Shown here piece by piece: positions 63,318-64,000 of a stretch of DNA of 64,000 nucleotides. Source of the DNA: Cronobacter universalis NCTC 9529 (GTDB taxonomy: Bacteria; Pseudomonadota; Gammaproteobacteria; Enterobacterales; Enterobacteriaceae); contig NZ_CP012257.1 in assembly GCF_001277175.1 (NCBI RefSeq), forward strand, positions 1,054,001 through 1,118,000, in the 5' to 3' direction. Positions within the stretch are counted from its first letter, which is position 1. The number at the start of each line of letters is the position of its first letter. Below the pieces are notes generated by a model. That model was given only the letters and a program-made list of their open reading frames with translations. It was not told the origin of the DNA and made no database searches. The position numbers were made by a program, and so were the translations under genes.

Positions 63318-63489
63318 TCGCCGTTGAGGGTAAACAATCCGGTAGATGTTAACGGCTCAGCAGCGTTGCAAAAAAACGCCTTCTAAATCAACACGGCAGC
63401 CGTTCTTTAACAACATGGGTTGTTGAAAAAATGTTGGTAGGATGTGGGTGGCGATAAAATCACTGTGAATACAAGTAATTAATGTTAGT
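63318..63489 (+). promoter_or_regulatory. CRISPR leader
   Basis: The sequence immediately before the first repeat is AT-rich (about 63404-63489), with GATAAAAT at 63453-63460 and TGTTGGTAGGATGTG at 63432-63446, a segment similar to the conserved part of type I-E leaders. The repeats are oriented so that the handle ATAAACCG precedes each spacer on the plus strand, which puts the leader here. Promoter position and IHF site are not pinned down. Confidence 0.65.
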
Positions 63490-63947
63490 CTGTTCCCCGC
63501 GCGAGCGGGGATAAACCGCGCGCGGGCGCGCGGTTACGGTGATTAGTTTTCTGTTCCCCGCGCGAGCGGGGATAAACCGCCGACAAAAATCCCGGCGAGA
63601 GGTGTCCATGTCTGTTCCCCGCGCGAGCGGGGATAAACCGCTGGGGCTCGGGGATTTTGTTTTTTCGATATCCTGTTCCCCGCGCGAGCGGGGATAAACC
63701 GGACGGACAGCCAGGGAACGAACCAATCAGCGGCTGTTCCCCGCGCGAGCGGGGATAAACCGCGCGGCGCACTGGATAACGCTAACCGAGTGCGCTGTTC
63801 CCCGCGCGAGCGGGGATAAACCGACCTGACCAATGACGACGGCGGGTTTGGCTTGCTGTTCCCCGCGTGAGCGGGGATAAACCGTCGTCTGTATCCGTTT
63901 ATCCGTGGCCACCTCACCTGTTCCCCGCGCGAGTAGATGATAAACCC
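63490..63947 (+). CRISPR. Type I-E CRISPR array, eight repeats
   Basis: The 29-base repeat starts CTGTTCCCCGCGCGAGC and ends GGGGATAAACCG; it has an internal CCCCGC/GCGGGG palindrome. Repeats begin at 63490, 63551, 63612, 63673, 63734, 63795, 63856 and 63918. The first six are identical; repeat 7 has C to T at position 13 (63868); repeat 8 is degenerate in its second half (GAGTAGATGATAAACC) and marks the leader-distal end. Spacers 1-6 are 32 bases; spacer 7 (63885-63917) is 33. No cas gene is in the window. Spacer origins are not known. After the array, 63948-64000 shows nothing recognisable. Confidence 0.97.
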
Positions 63948-64000
63948 CCCAGGCTCTACGCGCCTGGCACTCGCCGCCCCATTTCCCCTCACATTCTTCA

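Noticed and set aside
63460..63992. Open reading frames across the CRISPR array on the minus strand with repeated peptides such as RFIPARAGN, GLSPLARGT and VYPRSRGEQ
   Set aside because: They are the three-frame translation of the CRISPR repeat, a well-known artefact that is often misannotated as hypothetical proteins.

Overview
The window is chromosomal DNA of a GC-rich member of the Enterobacteriaceae. Gene order largely follows the Escherichia coli K-12 segment from aroL to fadM, most proteins match the E. coli lengths to within a few residues, and a type I-E CRISPR array with the repeat ending GGGGATAAACCG closes the window. High GC, loss of araJ, the added DUF2339/DUF3999 pair and the CRISPR repeat variant suggest Cronobacter or a close relative (Enterobacter, Franconibacter, Siccibacter). 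The genus is an inference; the family is secure. No tRNA, rRNA, insertion sequence or prophage was seen.

Layout. 1-2041: end of aroL (shikimate kinase), yaiA, aroM and ppnP. 2075-8426: rdgC, mak and sbcDC, the DNA-end nuclease. 8545-10650: Pho box and phoBR. 11049-15792: transporters brnQ and proY, then malZ with candidate MalT boxes. 15877-19949: two uncharacterised envelope genes (DUF2339 and DUF3999) placed between malZ and acpH. 19950-27228: acpH, the queA-tgt-yajC-secD-secF operon (queuosine tRNA modification and Sec export) and tsx. 27569-32503: yajI, then nrdR-ribD-ribE-nusB-thiL-pgpA (dNTP control, riboflavin, antitermination, thiamine, phosphatidylglycerol). 32546-36623: yajO and xseB-ispA-dxs on the minus strand (isoprenoid precursors). 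36836-41903: thiI, yajL, panE, yajQ, yajR. 42075-46868: cyoABCDE, cytochrome bo3 oxidase. 47389-50429: hscC and a J-domain membrane protein, an Hsp70/Hsp40 pair inserted between cyoA and ampG. 50418-53151: ampG, yajG, bolA. 53501-62237: protein quality control block tig, clpP, clpX, lon, hupB, ppiD. 62384-63276: ybaV and fadM. 63277-63947: CRISPR leader and array, eight repeats, without cas genes in view.

How the genes work together. Most of the window is conserved housekeeping function. Sec translocation, folding (tig, ppiD) and proteolysis (clpXP, lon) serve protein biogenesis; clpP and lon carry recognisable sigma32 promoters. cyo supplies aerobic respiration, with the CyoE farnesyltransferase making heme O from the farnesyl diphosphate produced by IspA, whose precursors start at Dxs. 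Dxs also feeds thiamine synthesis, as do ThiI and ThiL. The most interesting non-routine signals are an RNA hairpin that would bury the yajO ribosome binding site, two mutually exclusive hairpins in the tig leader, a FadR-like operator lying inside the ybaV terminator, a terminator directly before ampG, the relocated hscC/J-protein pair with an RPD in place of HPD, the DUF2339/DUF3999 pair and the CRISPR array with a decayed distal end.
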